From: Paracoccaceae bacterium
GTDB lineage: Bacteria > Pseudomonadota > Alphaproteobacteria > Rhodobacterales > Rhodobacteraceae
Length of the DNA stretch: 64,000 nucleotides
Reading direction: 5' to 3'
Assembly: GCA_022843025.1 (NCBI GenBank)
Contig: JALHOL010000004.1
Coordinates: forward strand, 124,001-188,000
Shown: positions 26,386 through 35,204 of the stretch, in pieces
Layout of the letters: each line of letters begins with the position of its first letter
Numbering within the stretch: the stretch's first letter is position 1
Position numbers and translations under genes: made by a program
Notes under the pieces: model-generated
The model's database searches: none
The model's input: the letters and a program-made list of their open reading frames with translations, nothing else
Told to the model about the DNA's origin: nothing

Positions 26386-28101
26386 TCACTTCACTAGGTA
26401 GGGGCGGCCCCTGCGGGAATCGGAGGGGCGGGCATCGGTCGTGGCGGGGAAATCGCCCATCAGGACGGGCTGCATCCCCTGATTTCGCAGGTTTTGCAGG
26501 AATTGGCCAAAGCCGGTGAGATCGGTCATGCGCGGCGCTTCGGTCAGGCGGCGCAGGGAGCGGGGGCTGATTTCATCAACGATGGTTTGCAGCGGTTCCA
26601 TCGGGTTTTCGATGAATTCGGCAAGATTCCAGATGCGGATGCGTGCCTTGGCGGCTCCATTGCGCAGGATCGAGAGGTGTTCGAGTTCGATCTTTTGCAG
26701 GCGCGCGGCTTCGCGGCGGATGTCGGTAAAGTTGAGGTTGGATTTGAACAGCGGCACCGCCCAAGCGCCAGAGATGACCGAAATCTGGGCGTTGGAATCC
26801 AGCGCCATGAACCAGTTCAGTTCCTGATTGTCGCCCGGGCCAAACTGGAAGCACTGACGTTCACCACGGGTGGCCCAGATCAGGTTGGCAAGGAAGGACC
26901 GCGCGTTGTAATCGCGCAGGGCGGCGCTGTCGGACAGAGCACCGTTGAAGACGGCCTCACCCCCGGCAAATTCCACCCTGTCCGGCGCGAAGAGGTGGCC
27001 ATGGACGCGGGTGCTGGTGACCTTGCCCAGCCAGCCTTCGAAGTTTTCGAACACGTCGGAAAAGCCCTGGAACATCGAATAAGGCGCGGCAGTGCGGCCG
27101 TTTTCCCAATGTTCATTGGGGAAACGGCTTTGCATGTAAAGGCCGGGGCGGCCCTTCACGCGGCGCTCGACGGCCTTGGAGAACAGGCGGTCGATCTTGC
27201 CCGGATTGGGTTCACCGCCGGCCTGCCCTTCGGCATCATCCGACAGGAAGGTGGCATACAGTTTTGTGGCATGGGGCCATATCTTGCGGGCGACAAAGCA
27301 ATCCGACCGGCGCAAGAGTTGCAAGTGGTCATCATAGAAGATGTGCGGCTTGCCCTGAAAATCGAACTTGGACAGCGTGAGCGACCGGCTTTCCACATTG
27401 GCGGACACCTGACGGACCAGCGTTTGGAAATAGCTTTCATCCGGAATCCAGACGCGGCGGAAGTATCGGTCATAGAGCGCGCGATCGGGGCCTTGCAGGA
27501 TGGTCGACAGGGTCTGCCGCGTCAGGCACCACCATTGGCTGCCCAGATGCGGGACGATGCCATTAGGGATGGTGCGCTGAAATCCGGCCTTGCGTTGCAG
27601 GTTGACGTAACGGTCAAAAAGCCAGCGCTGCGTACGCCAGGAAAAAGGGAAACGCAGGGTGAAGCGTTCCATGTTCAGACCGCCGATTGTCCAGCCCACC
27701 TCTTCGGTCGTGACGGATTCGATGAAATCGGTGCGGGGGCGTTCGTCGAGATAGGCGATCAGTTCCTGCACCGGGCGCAGCGGCAGGCAAGAGCCGGAGG
27801 CAAGGTAGACATGCCGGACGGAGGGGAAATCTGACAGCATCACCTCTGCCGCGGATTGGGTGGCGGCAACGATGCCCCAGGTGCCCCATTCGCAGGCGAA
27901 GCGGTCCGAGAAGCGGATATTGGTCAGGTCGGACAGATCGGCCTGAAGTTTCTCGACGCTCCATTTCTGAACGCGCTTGTCGATGTGGATGACAACGGGA
28001 CAGCCGCGTTCGGCCCAGTGGCGGGCGGTGTCAGCCGCGCGATGCAGCGCGGTGTGGCACAGCATCACAAAGCCGAGGGTGCCGTTGGGGACCTGTGTCA
28101 T
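26386..28101 (-). CDS. GT14-type (core-2/I-branching-like) glycosyltransferase with C-terminal extension
   Basis: A 571-residue protein. The N-terminal part (about residues 8-270) resembles beta-1,6-N-acetylglucosaminyltransferase / xylosyltransferase family enzymes: VMLCHTALHRAADTARHW, VVIHIDKRV, HVYLASGSCLPLRPVQELIAYL, and SQWWCLTRQTLSTIL. The C-terminal half (about 300-560) is a domain I believe corresponds to a Rhodobacterales-type DUF found on these enzymes. No membrane span is visible, so it acts in the cytoplasm. Its ATG overlaps the stop of the GT2-type gene (ATGA). Confidence 0.8.
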   Translation of the reverse strand: MTQVPNGTLGFVMLCHTALHRAADTARHWAERGCPVVIHIDKRVQKWSVEKLQADLSDLTNIRFSDRFACEWGTWGIVAATQSAAEVMLSDFPSVRHVYLASGSCLPLRPVQELIAYLDERPRTDFIESVTTEEVGWTIGGLNMERFTLRFPFSWRTQRWLFDRYVNLQRKAGFQRTIPNGIVPHLGSQWWCLTRQTLSTILQGPDRALYDRYFRRVWIPDESYFQTLVRQVSANVESRSLTLSKFDFQGKPHIFYDDHLQLLRRSDCFVARKIWPHATKLYATFLSDDAEGQAGGEPNPGKIDRLFSKAVERRVKGRPGLYMQSRFPNEHWENGRTAAPYSMFQGFSDVFENFEGWLGKVTSTRVHGHLFAPDRVEFAGGEAVFNGALSDSAALRDYNARSFLANLIWATRGERQCFQFGPGDNQELNWFMALDSNAQISVISGAWAVPLFKSNLNFTDIRREAARLQKIELEHLSILRNGAAKARIRIWNLAEFIENPMEPLQTIVDEISPRSLRRLTEAPRMTDLTGFGQFLQNLRNQGMQPVLMGDFPATTDARPSDSRRGRPYLVK

Positions 28102-29108
28102 GCCCAGTTCCCCTTGGACATGAGGCCCAGAATTTCAAGCTGACGCCAGTTGATGTATTTCTCTGACCACTTGCACCACAGTTCGGGCTGCGACTTCAAC
28201 CCGTCGCGATAGGCGATGTATTCGGCGCTGTTGGCATAGTGCTGGCCGCGCGCCAGTTCCTCTTCGGCCTTGGCGGCGAAGGTATCAAGGAATTTGGCAT
28301 GCAGCAGGCAGCCCGAGGCCTTTTCGCCCCCCCATTCATCATAAACGAGGTTCAGCCCGCGCGGCATGAGCATGTGGGTGGAACTGGCATAGGCATAGGC
28401 GCGGTTCCACTTCACCAGCGGGATCTTGTTCATGGCGGGCGCGCGCTTGGGTTCATCGGGAAAAAAGACGCGGGCTCGGGGGCCGCCCTGAATCCAGAGG
28501 TTGCCATTGCCGTGGTTGCGCTTCACCGAATAGTTGGCGCTGTCGAACCACTGGGCGATTTCAAACGGATCCTGCCCTTCGCGATAGGGCTGCGCGTTGA
28601 TCGGTCCCTTGGGATACATATCCAGGATCATGGCCGAAAAGGACCGGACACCCGAGGTATCCAGCCAATCCGTCAGGGCGCGCAAGGGGCGGGTTTCGCA
28701 GAAGGGATAGACCAGGAATTCATCGGGATCGACGACCAGCGTCCAGTGGCCGTGGCAGTACTTGCGTTGCAGCGCGGTAATCCAGTCCATCCCGAAGCGG
28801 GATTTGCGATAGCTTCCCTCTGTCACCCAGAGCGACACATCCGGCTGTTGCTGCAGGAATTCGCGCGACCCGTCATCCGATCCGTTGTCGACGATCAGGA
28901 AGTGATTGACGCCAAGATCACGGTAGTAGCGCAGGAAATAGGGCAGGCGGATGCGTTCGTTGCGCATCGTCGACAACAGAAGGATGGAGTCGCCGCGAAT
29001 GGCCCCGGTGCGGTTGACGACATTCGTCATCTCGCGCCGCTTGAGCCAGCCGCGAAGATGCAGGCTTCTCCGGCGCAGCCGCAGACGATATGCCCCGATC
29101 ACTCCCAC
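28098..29108 (-). CDS. GT2-type glycosyltransferase, copy 1
   Basis: A 336-residue GT-A fold enzyme of the Glyco_tranf_2_4 / GT92-like group: MRNERIRLPYFLRYYRDLGV, HFLIVDNGSDDGS, and the metal/sugar-nucleotide acidic motif VVDPDEFLVYPF. A GTG at 29108 (or 29102) is chosen because the AYRLRLRRR stretch aligns with AYRLRWKRR in the neighbouring copy; an ATG at 29024 would lose it. First gene of the operon with the GT14-type enzyme and sulfotransferase. The 229-base AT-richer gap upstream should hold the promoter. Confidence 0.85.
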   Translation of the reverse strand: MGVIGAYRLRLRRRSLHLRGWLKRREMTNVVNRTGAIRGDSILLLSTMRNERIRLPYFLRYYRDLGVNHFLIVDNGSDDGSREFLQQQPDVSLWVTEGSYRKSRFGMDWITALQRKYCHGHWTLVVDPDEFLVYPFCETRPLRALTDWLDTSGVRSFSAMILDMYPKGPINAQPYREGQDPFEIAQWFDSANYSVKRNHGNGNLWIQGGPRARVFFPDEPKRAPAMNKIPLVKWNRAYAYASSTHMLMPRGLNLVYDEWGGEKASGCLLHAKFLDTFAAKAEEELARGQHYANSAEYIAYRDGLKSQPELWCKWSEKYINWRQLEILGLMSKGNWA

Positions 29109-29337
29109 AGACTGCGCCCGCTTCCCTTATCGGCCTGTCGCAGGTGATGCTGCGACGGGCTGCCCTGCCCCAAGTCTTGCCCGGTTCTCTTGTCGCCCCG
29201 CCGTAGCCCCAGTGTTGGACCCCGGTTCTGGCGTAACGACAAATTGGCTGAAAGATTAGTGTTTGCACCCGCACAAGTAAACAATTGCTGGACGGCAGTA
29301 TAATTCAAACCGGCGCAAATGATGCAATTTGCACGCA

Positions 29338-30363
29338 TCATACCCACCCCCCGCGCGACATGAGGCCGAGGGATTCCAGCGCGCGCCATGTTGTCAGGCG
29401 GCGGGAATGGGGCGACCAGAGATCGGGGTTTTCGCCCAGCGCATCATAGTAGCGGTCATATTGCGCAGAGTTCGAAAAATGCTCGCCCCGCGCCTGTTCG
29501 ATGCGGGCACGGTCCACGACCGTGTGCAGGAATTTGGTGTGCAGCAAAAGGCCGGAAGGGGCCTCGGACCCGTCGGTAGCATAGATGCGGTTCAGGCGGG
29601 GTGGCAGGAGGGAATGGGTAGAGTTCACGTAAGCATAGCGCCAGTGCCATTTCACCAGCGGCACCTTGTTCAGCGTGGGTGCGCGGCGGGGTTCGGCGCC
29701 GAAGAACATCCGCGCGCGCGGGCCGCCCTGCACCCAGAGATTGCCCATCGGCTGCTGGATGCGGATGCCGTAGCCGGACGGATCGAACCACGGCAAAACG
29801 GCCAGCGGATCATCGCCCGCGCTGTAGGGGTGATCGGCAACCGGACCCTTGGGATAGAGATCAAGCATCATGGCCCCGAACATCGGGCGACCCTGCGCAT
29901 CGAGCCAATGGGTAAGCGCGCGCAGATCGCGGCTGTCCCAATAGGGATAGATCAGCAGTTCGTCGGCATCGACCGTCAGGCACCAATGGCCGTGCCCGTG
30001 GCGCATCTGAAGCCAGGTCAGCCAGTCCATCCCGAAGCGTGATGCCTTGTAGGAGGCATTGGTCACCCAGAGCGAGACATCGGGTTGCGCGGCAAGCAGG
30101 TCAGTGGTGCCGTCATCGCTGCCATTATCGACGATCAGGAAATGCGACACGCCGAGGCGGCGATGGTGATCGAGGAACCATGGCAAGCGAACGGCTTCGT
30201 TGCGGACGGTGGAAAAGCCCAGAATATCACCCTTGCCGATGGCGGCGGTGCGGTCGATCCTGGGGGTCAGGTCGTGGCGGCGGGCATAGGCGCGGCCAAG
30301 AAGCCTGCGCCGTTTCCAGCGCAGGCGATAGGCGGCAAGCAGGTCTGCGGGCGCGGTGGCCAC
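29338..30363 (-). CDS. GT2-type glycosyltransferase, copy 2
   Basis: A 341-residue paralogue of the neighbouring gene. It shares HFLIVDNGSDDG, QPDVSLWVT, SRFGMDW, QGGPRAR and the C-terminal LESLGLMSRGGW. Its acidic motif reads VDADELLIYPY. The tandem pair looks like an old duplication, so donor and acceptor may differ. GTG start. It follows galU by 16 bases on the same strand and may be co-transcribed with it, which would place UDP-glucose synthesis next to its user. Confidence 0.85.
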   Translation of the reverse strand: MATAPADLLAAYRLRWKRRRLLGRAYARRHDLTPRIDRTAAIGKGDILGFSTVRNEAVRLPWFLDHHRRLGVSHFLIVDNGSDDGTTDLLAAQPDVSLWVTNASYKASRFGMDWLTWLQMRHGHGHWCLTVDADELLIYPYWDSRDLRALTHWLDAQGRPMFGAMMLDLYPKGPVADHPYSAGDDPLAVLPWFDPSGYGIRIQQPMGNLWVQGGPRARMFFGAEPRRAPTLNKVPLVKWHWRYAYVNSTHSLLPPRLNRIYATDGSEAPSGLLLHTKFLHTVVDRARIEQARGEHFSNSAQYDRYYDALGENPDLWSPHSRRLTTWRALESLGLMSRGGWV

Positions 30364-30379
30364 AACCCTGCCGAAAGGG

Positions 30380-31273
30380 TTATTGCGCGGCCTTTTGCAG
30401 CGCCATCATCTCATGCAGGTAGGCCGAGAATTCATCGCGCAGGTCAGGCCGCGACAGGCCAAAGGCGACGGTGGCTTGCAGGAAGCCTGCCTTCGAGCCG
30501 CAATCGTAACGCTGGCCGCGGAAGCGATAGCCAAAGACGTTGCCGGCAGCGGTTTCTTCGGCGATGGCGTCGGTCAGCTGGATTTCCCCGCCTGCGCCCT
30601 GTTTCATGCGGTTGAGGTTCACCAGAACCTTGGGCGACAGGATGTAGCGCCCGATCACCGCGAGGTTTGACGGGGCCGAGCCCAGCGGGGGCTTTTCAAC
30701 CATACCCTTGGCCTTGACGATGGAACCCATATCTTCGGCGATGTCGAGAACGCCGTAGGATTTGGTCCGTTCTGGTGCCACTTCCATCGCGGCGACCATG
30801 TTGCCGCCGGTTTGTTCATACGCCTCGACCATCTGTTGCAGGCAGGGCTTTTCGGCGGCGATCACGTCATCGGGCAGCAGGACGGCAAAGGGTTCGTTCC
30901 CGATCAGGCGGCGGGCACACCACACGGCATGGCCAAGGCCCAGCGGGCGGTTCTGGCGGATATAAGCAATCGCGCCGGAATCCATGTTGGTTTCCTTGAG
31001 CACTTCGAGCAGATCGTCCTTGCCGGATTTGCGCAGCGCGCTTTCCAGTTCGGGGGCGCTGTCGAAGTAATCCTCGAGCGCAGATTTCCCGCGCGAGGTT
31101 ACGAAGATGAATTCCTTGATCCCGGCGGCGCGCGCCTCGTCGATGGCGTATTGAATCAGGGGGCGGTCGACCAGCGTCATGATCTCTTTCGGGATCGACT
31201 TCGTGGCTGGCAGGAAACGCGTTCCCAGCCCGGCCACGGGGAAGACGGCTTTTGTGACCTTTTTGACTTTCAT
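30380..31273 (-). CDS. galU: UTP-glucose-1-phosphate uridylyltransferase
   Basis: A 297-residue nucleotidyltransferase making UDP-glucose. Nucleotide-binding GLGTRFLPATKSIPKEIM at residues about 15-32, then GHAVWCARRLIG, LLPDDVI and VEKPPLGSAPSNLAVIGRYI. The ATG at 31273 (MKVKKVTKAVFP) fits family length; the upstream open frame has no similarity. The 244-base gap 31274-31517 between kdsB and galU should hold its promoter. It contains a short hairpin (CTGGC-TTT-GCCAG, about 31439-31451) but nothing else recognisable. Confidence 0.96.
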   Translation of the reverse strand: MKVKKVTKAVFPVAGLGTRFLPATKSIPKEIMTLVDRPLIQYAIDEARAAGIKEFIFVTSRGKSALEDYFDSAPELESALRKSGKDDLLEVLKETNMDSGAIAYIRQNRPLGLGHAVWCARRLIGNEPFAVLLPDDVIAAEKPCLQQMVEAYEQTGGNMVAAMEVAPERTKSYGVLDIAEDMGSIVKAKGMVEKPPLGSAPSNLAVIGRYILSPKVLVNLNRMKQGAGGEIQLTDAIAEETAAGNVFGYRFRGQRYDCGSKAGFLQATVAFGLSRPDLRDEFSAYLHEMMALQKAAQ

Positions 31274-31517
31274 CTTAGCACCCAATTCTGCCCCGTTTGT
31301 TTCCGGGAATGTAACCACGTGGCCCGATACACGATATTCCACGCCACTTATTGCAGCATTATGGCAGAATAGCAGCGTTTTCCGGAGGATGGAATTAATG
31401 TCCTTGCCGCTAGCGCGGGATCGGCGGCAAATCAAGGGCTGGCTTTGCCAGACCGGGAAACTGCCACAAAATCCGGCACAGCGCTGCGGGATTTCCCCGC
31501 CGTAGCGACTGAGCAGG

Positions 31518-32306
31518 TCAGCCCATGCTGGACATCATGGATTCGATCACCGGCACGTCGGAGGGGTTGTTCAGTTCCCAGAACTGGCGGCCCCTGGCCT
31601 GCACCTCGACACACAGCACGGCGCGGCCGTTTTCCAGGAAACGGAGCTGTTCCAGACCTTCCAGCGTTTCCAGCGGGCCGATCTGCCAGCCGGGATAGGC
31701 GGCCAGTGCGGCGGGGCGATAGGCGTACACTCCCACATGGTGAAAGACGGGGGTGGGTTCGTCATCGGCATAGTCGCGGCCCGTGAAGGGGATAACCTCT
31801 TTCGAGAAATAGAGCCCGCGTCCGCCTGCACCAAAGACGGCAGTGGTGCCGCCAACGCGGCCATGACGGCGATCTTCCAGCAGTTTGGCGCGCATCGCGC
31901 CTTCGCAGCGCAGGACAGGAGTTGCGATTTCGGCCTGCGGATCGGCGCGGAGGCCCGCGACGAGATCTTCGATGAACCAAGCAGGGGTAAGCGGGGCATC
32001 GCCCTGAAGGTTTACCACGATGTCATAGCCCGGCAGTTTGGCCGCCACCTCGGCGCAGCGTTCGGTGCCGTTCTGGCAGGTGGTGGAGGTCATCACCACC
32101 TCGGCCCCGAAGGCGGTTGCGTGATCGGCGATCCGGTCATCATCCGTGGCCACGACCACGCGGTCCGCGCCATTCACGGCCATCGCCGCCTCCCATGACC
32201 GGCGGATGAGCGTCTTGCGCCCGTCGGGGCCGTTCAGTTCCACCAGCGGTTTGCCGGGATAGCGGGTCGAGGCGTAGCGGGCGGGAATGGCGATGAGGAC
32301 GGTCAC
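31518..32306 (-). CDS. kdsB: CMP-Kdo synthetase (3-deoxy-manno-octulosonate cytidylyltransferase)
   Basis: A 262-residue enzyme that activates Kdo with CTP for LPS or capsule. It starts VLIAIPARYASTRYPGKPL, with VVVATDDDRIADH and NLQGDAPL following; NLQGDxP is the CTP/Mg motif. The GTG at 32306 overlaps the stop of the upstream secreted unknown (GTGA), so it belongs to the cysQ-unknown-kdsB run. Pathway partner of kdsD at 20.8 kb. Confidence 0.95.
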   Translation of the reverse strand: MTVLIAIPARYASTRYPGKPLVELNGPDGRKTLIRRSWEAAMAVNGADRVVVATDDDRIADHATAFGAEVVMTSTTCQNGTERCAEVAAKLPGYDIVVNLQGDAPLTPAWFIEDLVAGLRADPQAEIATPVLRCEGAMRAKLLEDRRHGRVGGTTAVFGAGGRGLYFSKEVIPFTGRDYADDEPTPVFHHVGVYAYRPAALAAYPGWQIGPLETLEGLEQLRFLENGRAVLCVEVQARGRQFWELNNPSDVPVIESMMSSMG

Positions 32307-32755
32307 TGAGCAGGCTCCAGCGTGAAGATGCCACCCTCGAAGGGCAGGAAGGCCGCGTCGCGGCCATCGGTGGTAACGAAAGGGTAGAGAACGCGGCGGG
32401 CGGCAGGGTCGCCTTGGCCTTCGCAAGTGATGCGGTGTACGAAAAGTTCGGAGGCCAGCGTGAAGCGCGGATCATCCAGCGTGGCGAAAGCCGCGAATTC
32501 CGGGTTGGCGAGGAAATCGTCGGGCGCGTAGGTGGTGTAGGACATCGATTGCCCTGCAAAATCGCAGGCGTAGAACGCGCCTTCGGCATAGCCGGCTTCG
32601 AAATACTGGGTGGCACCCTGAAGGGCGGCTGGGTCGATGAACCATGCCTCGCCGGTAAAGGAGTCCACTGTCCATGTGGTTTCGATGAAATCGGCATGGG
32701 CCTGTGTGGCCAGCAAAGCCGTCAGCAAGACGGGAAGGGCGCGCGGCAGGGTCAT
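32303..32755 (-). CDS. Small secreted protein of unknown function
   Basis: A 150-residue product with a Sec signal peptide (MTLPRALPVLLTALLATQAHA, cleavage about residue 21). The mature protein has exactly two cysteines (YACDFAG and RITCEGQG), compatible with one disulfide in the periplasm. No family recognised. Its ATG overlaps the cysQ stop and its stop overlaps the kdsB start, so it is translated as the middle member of a tight operon with Kdo and PAP metabolism, hinting at an envelope role. Confidence 0.75.
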   Translation of the reverse strand: MTLPRALPVLLTALLATQAHADFIETTWTVDSFTGEAWFIDPAALQGATQYFEAGYAEGAFYACDFAGQSMSYTTYAPDDFLANPEFAAFATLDDPRFTLASELFVHRITCEGQGDPAARRVLYPFVTTDGRDAAFLPFEGGIFTLEPAQ

Positions 32756-33546
32756 TTCTTCAGGTCCACACCGGGGGCAAAGGCGATGAAGAACGGATTG
32801 TCCCAGCCCGGCTTGCCGTATTCGAGCGGGGCGTGGGTGTCGAAATGCACCACGTGGCCGCCTGCGCCGCGCAAGACGGCATCGCCTGCTGCCGTGTCCC
32901 ATTCCATGGTGCGGCCAAGGCGGGGATAAAGGTCGGCCTCACCCGTAGCGACGAGGCAGAATTTCAGGCTGGACCCGGCCGAGGTCATGTCGCGCACAGC
33001 GTAATGGGCGATGTAGTCGTCGGTCGCCTGATCGCGGTGCGATTTGGAGGCCACGACCATCAGCGCGGCATTGTCCGGGCTAGAGACGCGGATCGGTTGC
33101 AGCGGGCCGGGGGTTGCCTTGTCGAAGGCGCCGGTTTCCTCAACCGCCGTGCCATCGGGCAGGGTGTAGAACAGCCGGCCCTTGGCGGGGGCATAGACCA
33201 CCCCGCGCAGGGGGATACCGTCCTGCACATAGGCGATGTTCACAGTGAAATCGCCGCGACGCTGAACGAATTCCTTGGTGCCATCCAGCGGATCAACGAT
33301 CAGGAAAGTGCGTGCCGAAAGGGCGTGGCTGTCGGCCTGTTCTTCGGTGATCAGGGTCACATCCGGGAAGGCGGCGCGTAGACCAGCCGAAATAAGAGCA
33401 TCGGCGGCTTCGTCCGCCTCGGTCACCGGAGAGGCATCGGATTTGGCCTTTACCGCGAAATCCGGGCTTTCATAGACCGCCAGGATCACATCCCCGGCTT
33501 CGAGCGCAAGGCGGCGCATGATGGGGATCAGGTGATCAAACTGCAT
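32752..33546 (-). CDS. cysQ: 3'(2'),5'-bisphosphate nucleotidase CysQ
   Basis: A 264-residue inositol-monophosphatase-fold enzyme that hydrolyses PAP, the by-product of PAPS use, to AMP. Metal motifs: ITEEQADS, DPLDGTKEF and EWDTAAGDAVLRGAGG. The ATG at 33546 (MQFDHLIPIMRR) gives family length. First gene of the cysQ-unknown-kdsB run. Its PAP-clearing role fits a strain with sulfotransferases such as the one at 25-26 kb. Confidence 0.93.
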   Translation of the reverse strand: MQFDHLIPIMRRLALEAGDVILAVYESPDFAVKAKSDASPVTEADEAADALISAGLRAAFPDVTLITEEQADSHALSARTFLIVDPLDGTKEFVQRRGDFTVNIAYVQDGIPLRGVVYAPAKGRLFYTLPDGTAVEETGAFDKATPGPLQPIRVSSPDNAALMVVASKSHRDQATDDYIAHYAVRDMTSAGSSLKFCLVATGEADLYPRLGRTMEWDTAAGDAVLRGAGGHVVHFDTHAPLEYGKPGWDNPFFIAFAPGVDLKK

Positions 33547-33697
33547 CGAATACCTCGTATCGGCGCGGCTGTCGGGTCGCCGCAGTTGAACTGAACACAA
33601 GGTCGCCTTATCATCCGGAGCAACGATAAGGGCAAGGTTTCCCAGTGGGTGCGCGGGCCGAAGTACGGGCCGCGGGCAGGATTGCAAGGATCTCGGC

Positions 33698-34522
33698 GTG
33701 CGGTTTCAGGCGGATGTCAAGCGGACACGGGCGCGAACGGCCTTGGGCATGCTGGAACTGGTGTTCCACGGAGCCGTCCACAATGTGCGCAAGACCCATA
33801 CGAGTGCGGTGTTCGGCCTTGTGCTGAACGTGATTCAGTCAACGCTGATGATCGCCGGTTTCTACCTGATGTTCACCTTTGCCGGTGCGCGGCCGAATTC
33901 GATCAGGGGGGATTATGTCCTGTTCCTGATGTCGGGCGTGTTCATGTTCATGACCCATGTCAAAACGATGAAGGCCGTGATGTCGGCTGACGGCCCGACA
34001 TCGGCCATGATGAAACACGCGCCGATGAACACGCTGATCGCCATATCATCGGCGGCGCTGGGGACGCTGTATTTGCAGGTCTTTTCAGCGTCGATCATCC
34101 TGTTCGTCTATCACGCGGTTTTCGCGCCGCTGACCTTTGACGATCCTGTGGGCATGACGGCGATGCTGGTGCTGGCCTGGGCCACGGGGATTTCCGTAGG
34201 CATGCTGTTTCGCGCGGCATCGCCGTGGCAGCCGCGGTTCTTTGGAATTGTGGCCTCGCTTTATACGCGGATCAACATGATCGCATCCGGCAAGATGTTC
34301 GTCGCCAATGCGATGCCGACATTGGTGCTTTCCTTCTTTGACTGGAACCCGTTGTTTCATGTGATCGATCAGGGCCGGGGCTATATCTTTCTGAATTATG
34401 CGCCGCGCTACACGAGCATTGAATACCCCGTCTATGTGATGCTGGCCTGCCTGACGCTGGGGTTGATCGGGGAATATTACACGGGCAAACGGGTTTCGGT
34501 CAGCTGGACGATGGGGAAGTAG
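33698..34522 (+). CDS. ABC-2-type permease (polysaccharide export KpsM-like)
   Basis: A 274-residue protein with about six membrane helices and the ABC2_membrane pattern (FGLVLNVIQSTLMIAGFYLM, RGDYVLFLMSGVFMFM, and the final VMLACLTLGLIGEYYTGKR). Such permeases export capsule or O-antigen glycans with a KpsT-type ATPase. The GTG start at 33698 has AAGGA 7 bases upstream. No ATPase gene is adjacent. It is divergent from cysQ, and its last 23 bases overlap the end of alkB on the opposite strand. Confidence 0.82.
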   Translation: MRFQADVKRTRARTALGMLELVFHGAVHNVRKTHTSAVFGLVLNVIQSTLMIAGFYLMFTFAGARPNSIRGDYVLFLMSGVFMFMTHVKTMKAVMSADGPTSAMMKHAPMNTLIAISSAALGTLYLQVFSASIILFVYHAVFAPLTFDDPVGMTAMLVLAWATGISVGMLFRAASPWQPRFFGIVASLYTRINMIASGKMFVANAMPTLVLSFFDWNPLFHVIDQGRGYIFLNYAPRYTSIEYPVYVMLACLTLGLIGEYYTGKRVSVSWTMGK

Positions 34523-35159
34523 CGCCCGCTACATCCCGCCCCTCTACAACCCGCCCCTCTACAACCCGCAATGTCAGGTTGATGCGCCCGCCGCCCGGCA
34601 GCAGGCGCGATGAACGAAAGCGCAGCCTGTCGATCCCGTGCCAGGCAAGGCGCGCGGGGCCGCCCATCAAAAGGACATCGCCGGATTTGAGCCAGAGGCT
34701 TTCGGTCGGATCCTTGCGATCAGGGCCGCCCATGCGGAACAGCGCCTCATCCCCCAAGCTGACGGACAGGACGGGGAAGGAGAAATCACCTTCGTCCCTG
34801 TCCTGATGCAGGCCCATCTTTGCACCTTCGCCATAGAAATTGATAAGGCAGCAATCGGGCGCGCGGGACAAGCCTGTAAGGCTATGCCACAGGTCCAGCA
34901 CGGCCGGCGGGATGGCAGGCCAGGCCTGACCTGCGGGATGGCGGGGTTCATAGCGATAGCCCTGCTGATCGGTGATCCAGCCAAGCCGCCCGGCCGAAGT
35001 CATCCGTATGCTCATTGGGCGGCCGCCCGGCGTGACAGGCGCATAAAGCGGGGCTGCGGCCACGATGCCGCGCAGATCCGCCACGAGGGCGGTTTGGGCA
35101 GGACCGTCAAGCAAGCCGGGCCAATAACGGAAGCCCCGGATTTCAATTGGCACGGCCAT
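34500..35159 (-). CDS. alkB: AlkB-family Fe(II)/2-oxoglutarate dioxygenase
   Basis: A 219-residue oxidative DNA/RNA dealkylation enzyme. Iron ligands are in MGLHQDRDE (HxD) and WHGIDRLRF (distal His). 2-oxoglutarate is bound by FRSSRLLPGGGRINLTLR (RxxxxxR). The NFYGEG strand is also typical. The ATG at 35159 has AAGGA 8 bases upstream. The C-terminal tail after LTLR is encoded by a 15-bp tandem repeat (VVEGR twice) and overlaps the permease gene end, so it is probably a recent read-through extension. Confidence 0.92.
   Translation of the reverse strand: MAVPIEIRGFRYWPGLLDGPAQTALVADLRGIVAAAPLYAPVTPGGRPMSIRMTSAGRLGWITDQQGYRYEPRHPAGQAWPAIPPAVLDLWHSLTGLSRAPDCCLINFYGEGAKMGLHQDRDEGDFSFPVLSVSLGDEALFRMGGPDRKDPTESLWLKSGDVLLMGGPARLAWHGIDRLRFRSSRLLPGGGRINLTLRVVEGRVVEGRDVAGATSPSSS
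34535..34564. repeat. 15-bp perfect tandem duplication in the alkB tail
   Basis: The unit CCCGCCCCTCTACAA occurs twice head to tail (34535-34549, 34550-34564), flanked on both sides by partial copies (CCCGCTACA before, CCCGCA after). It lies in the last codons of alkB, 12 bases past the permease stop. Confidence 0.9.
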
Positions 35160-35204
35160 GTATGCGTTCCTTTGCATTGATATTACTTTCCAGCGGGCCA
35201 GCCG

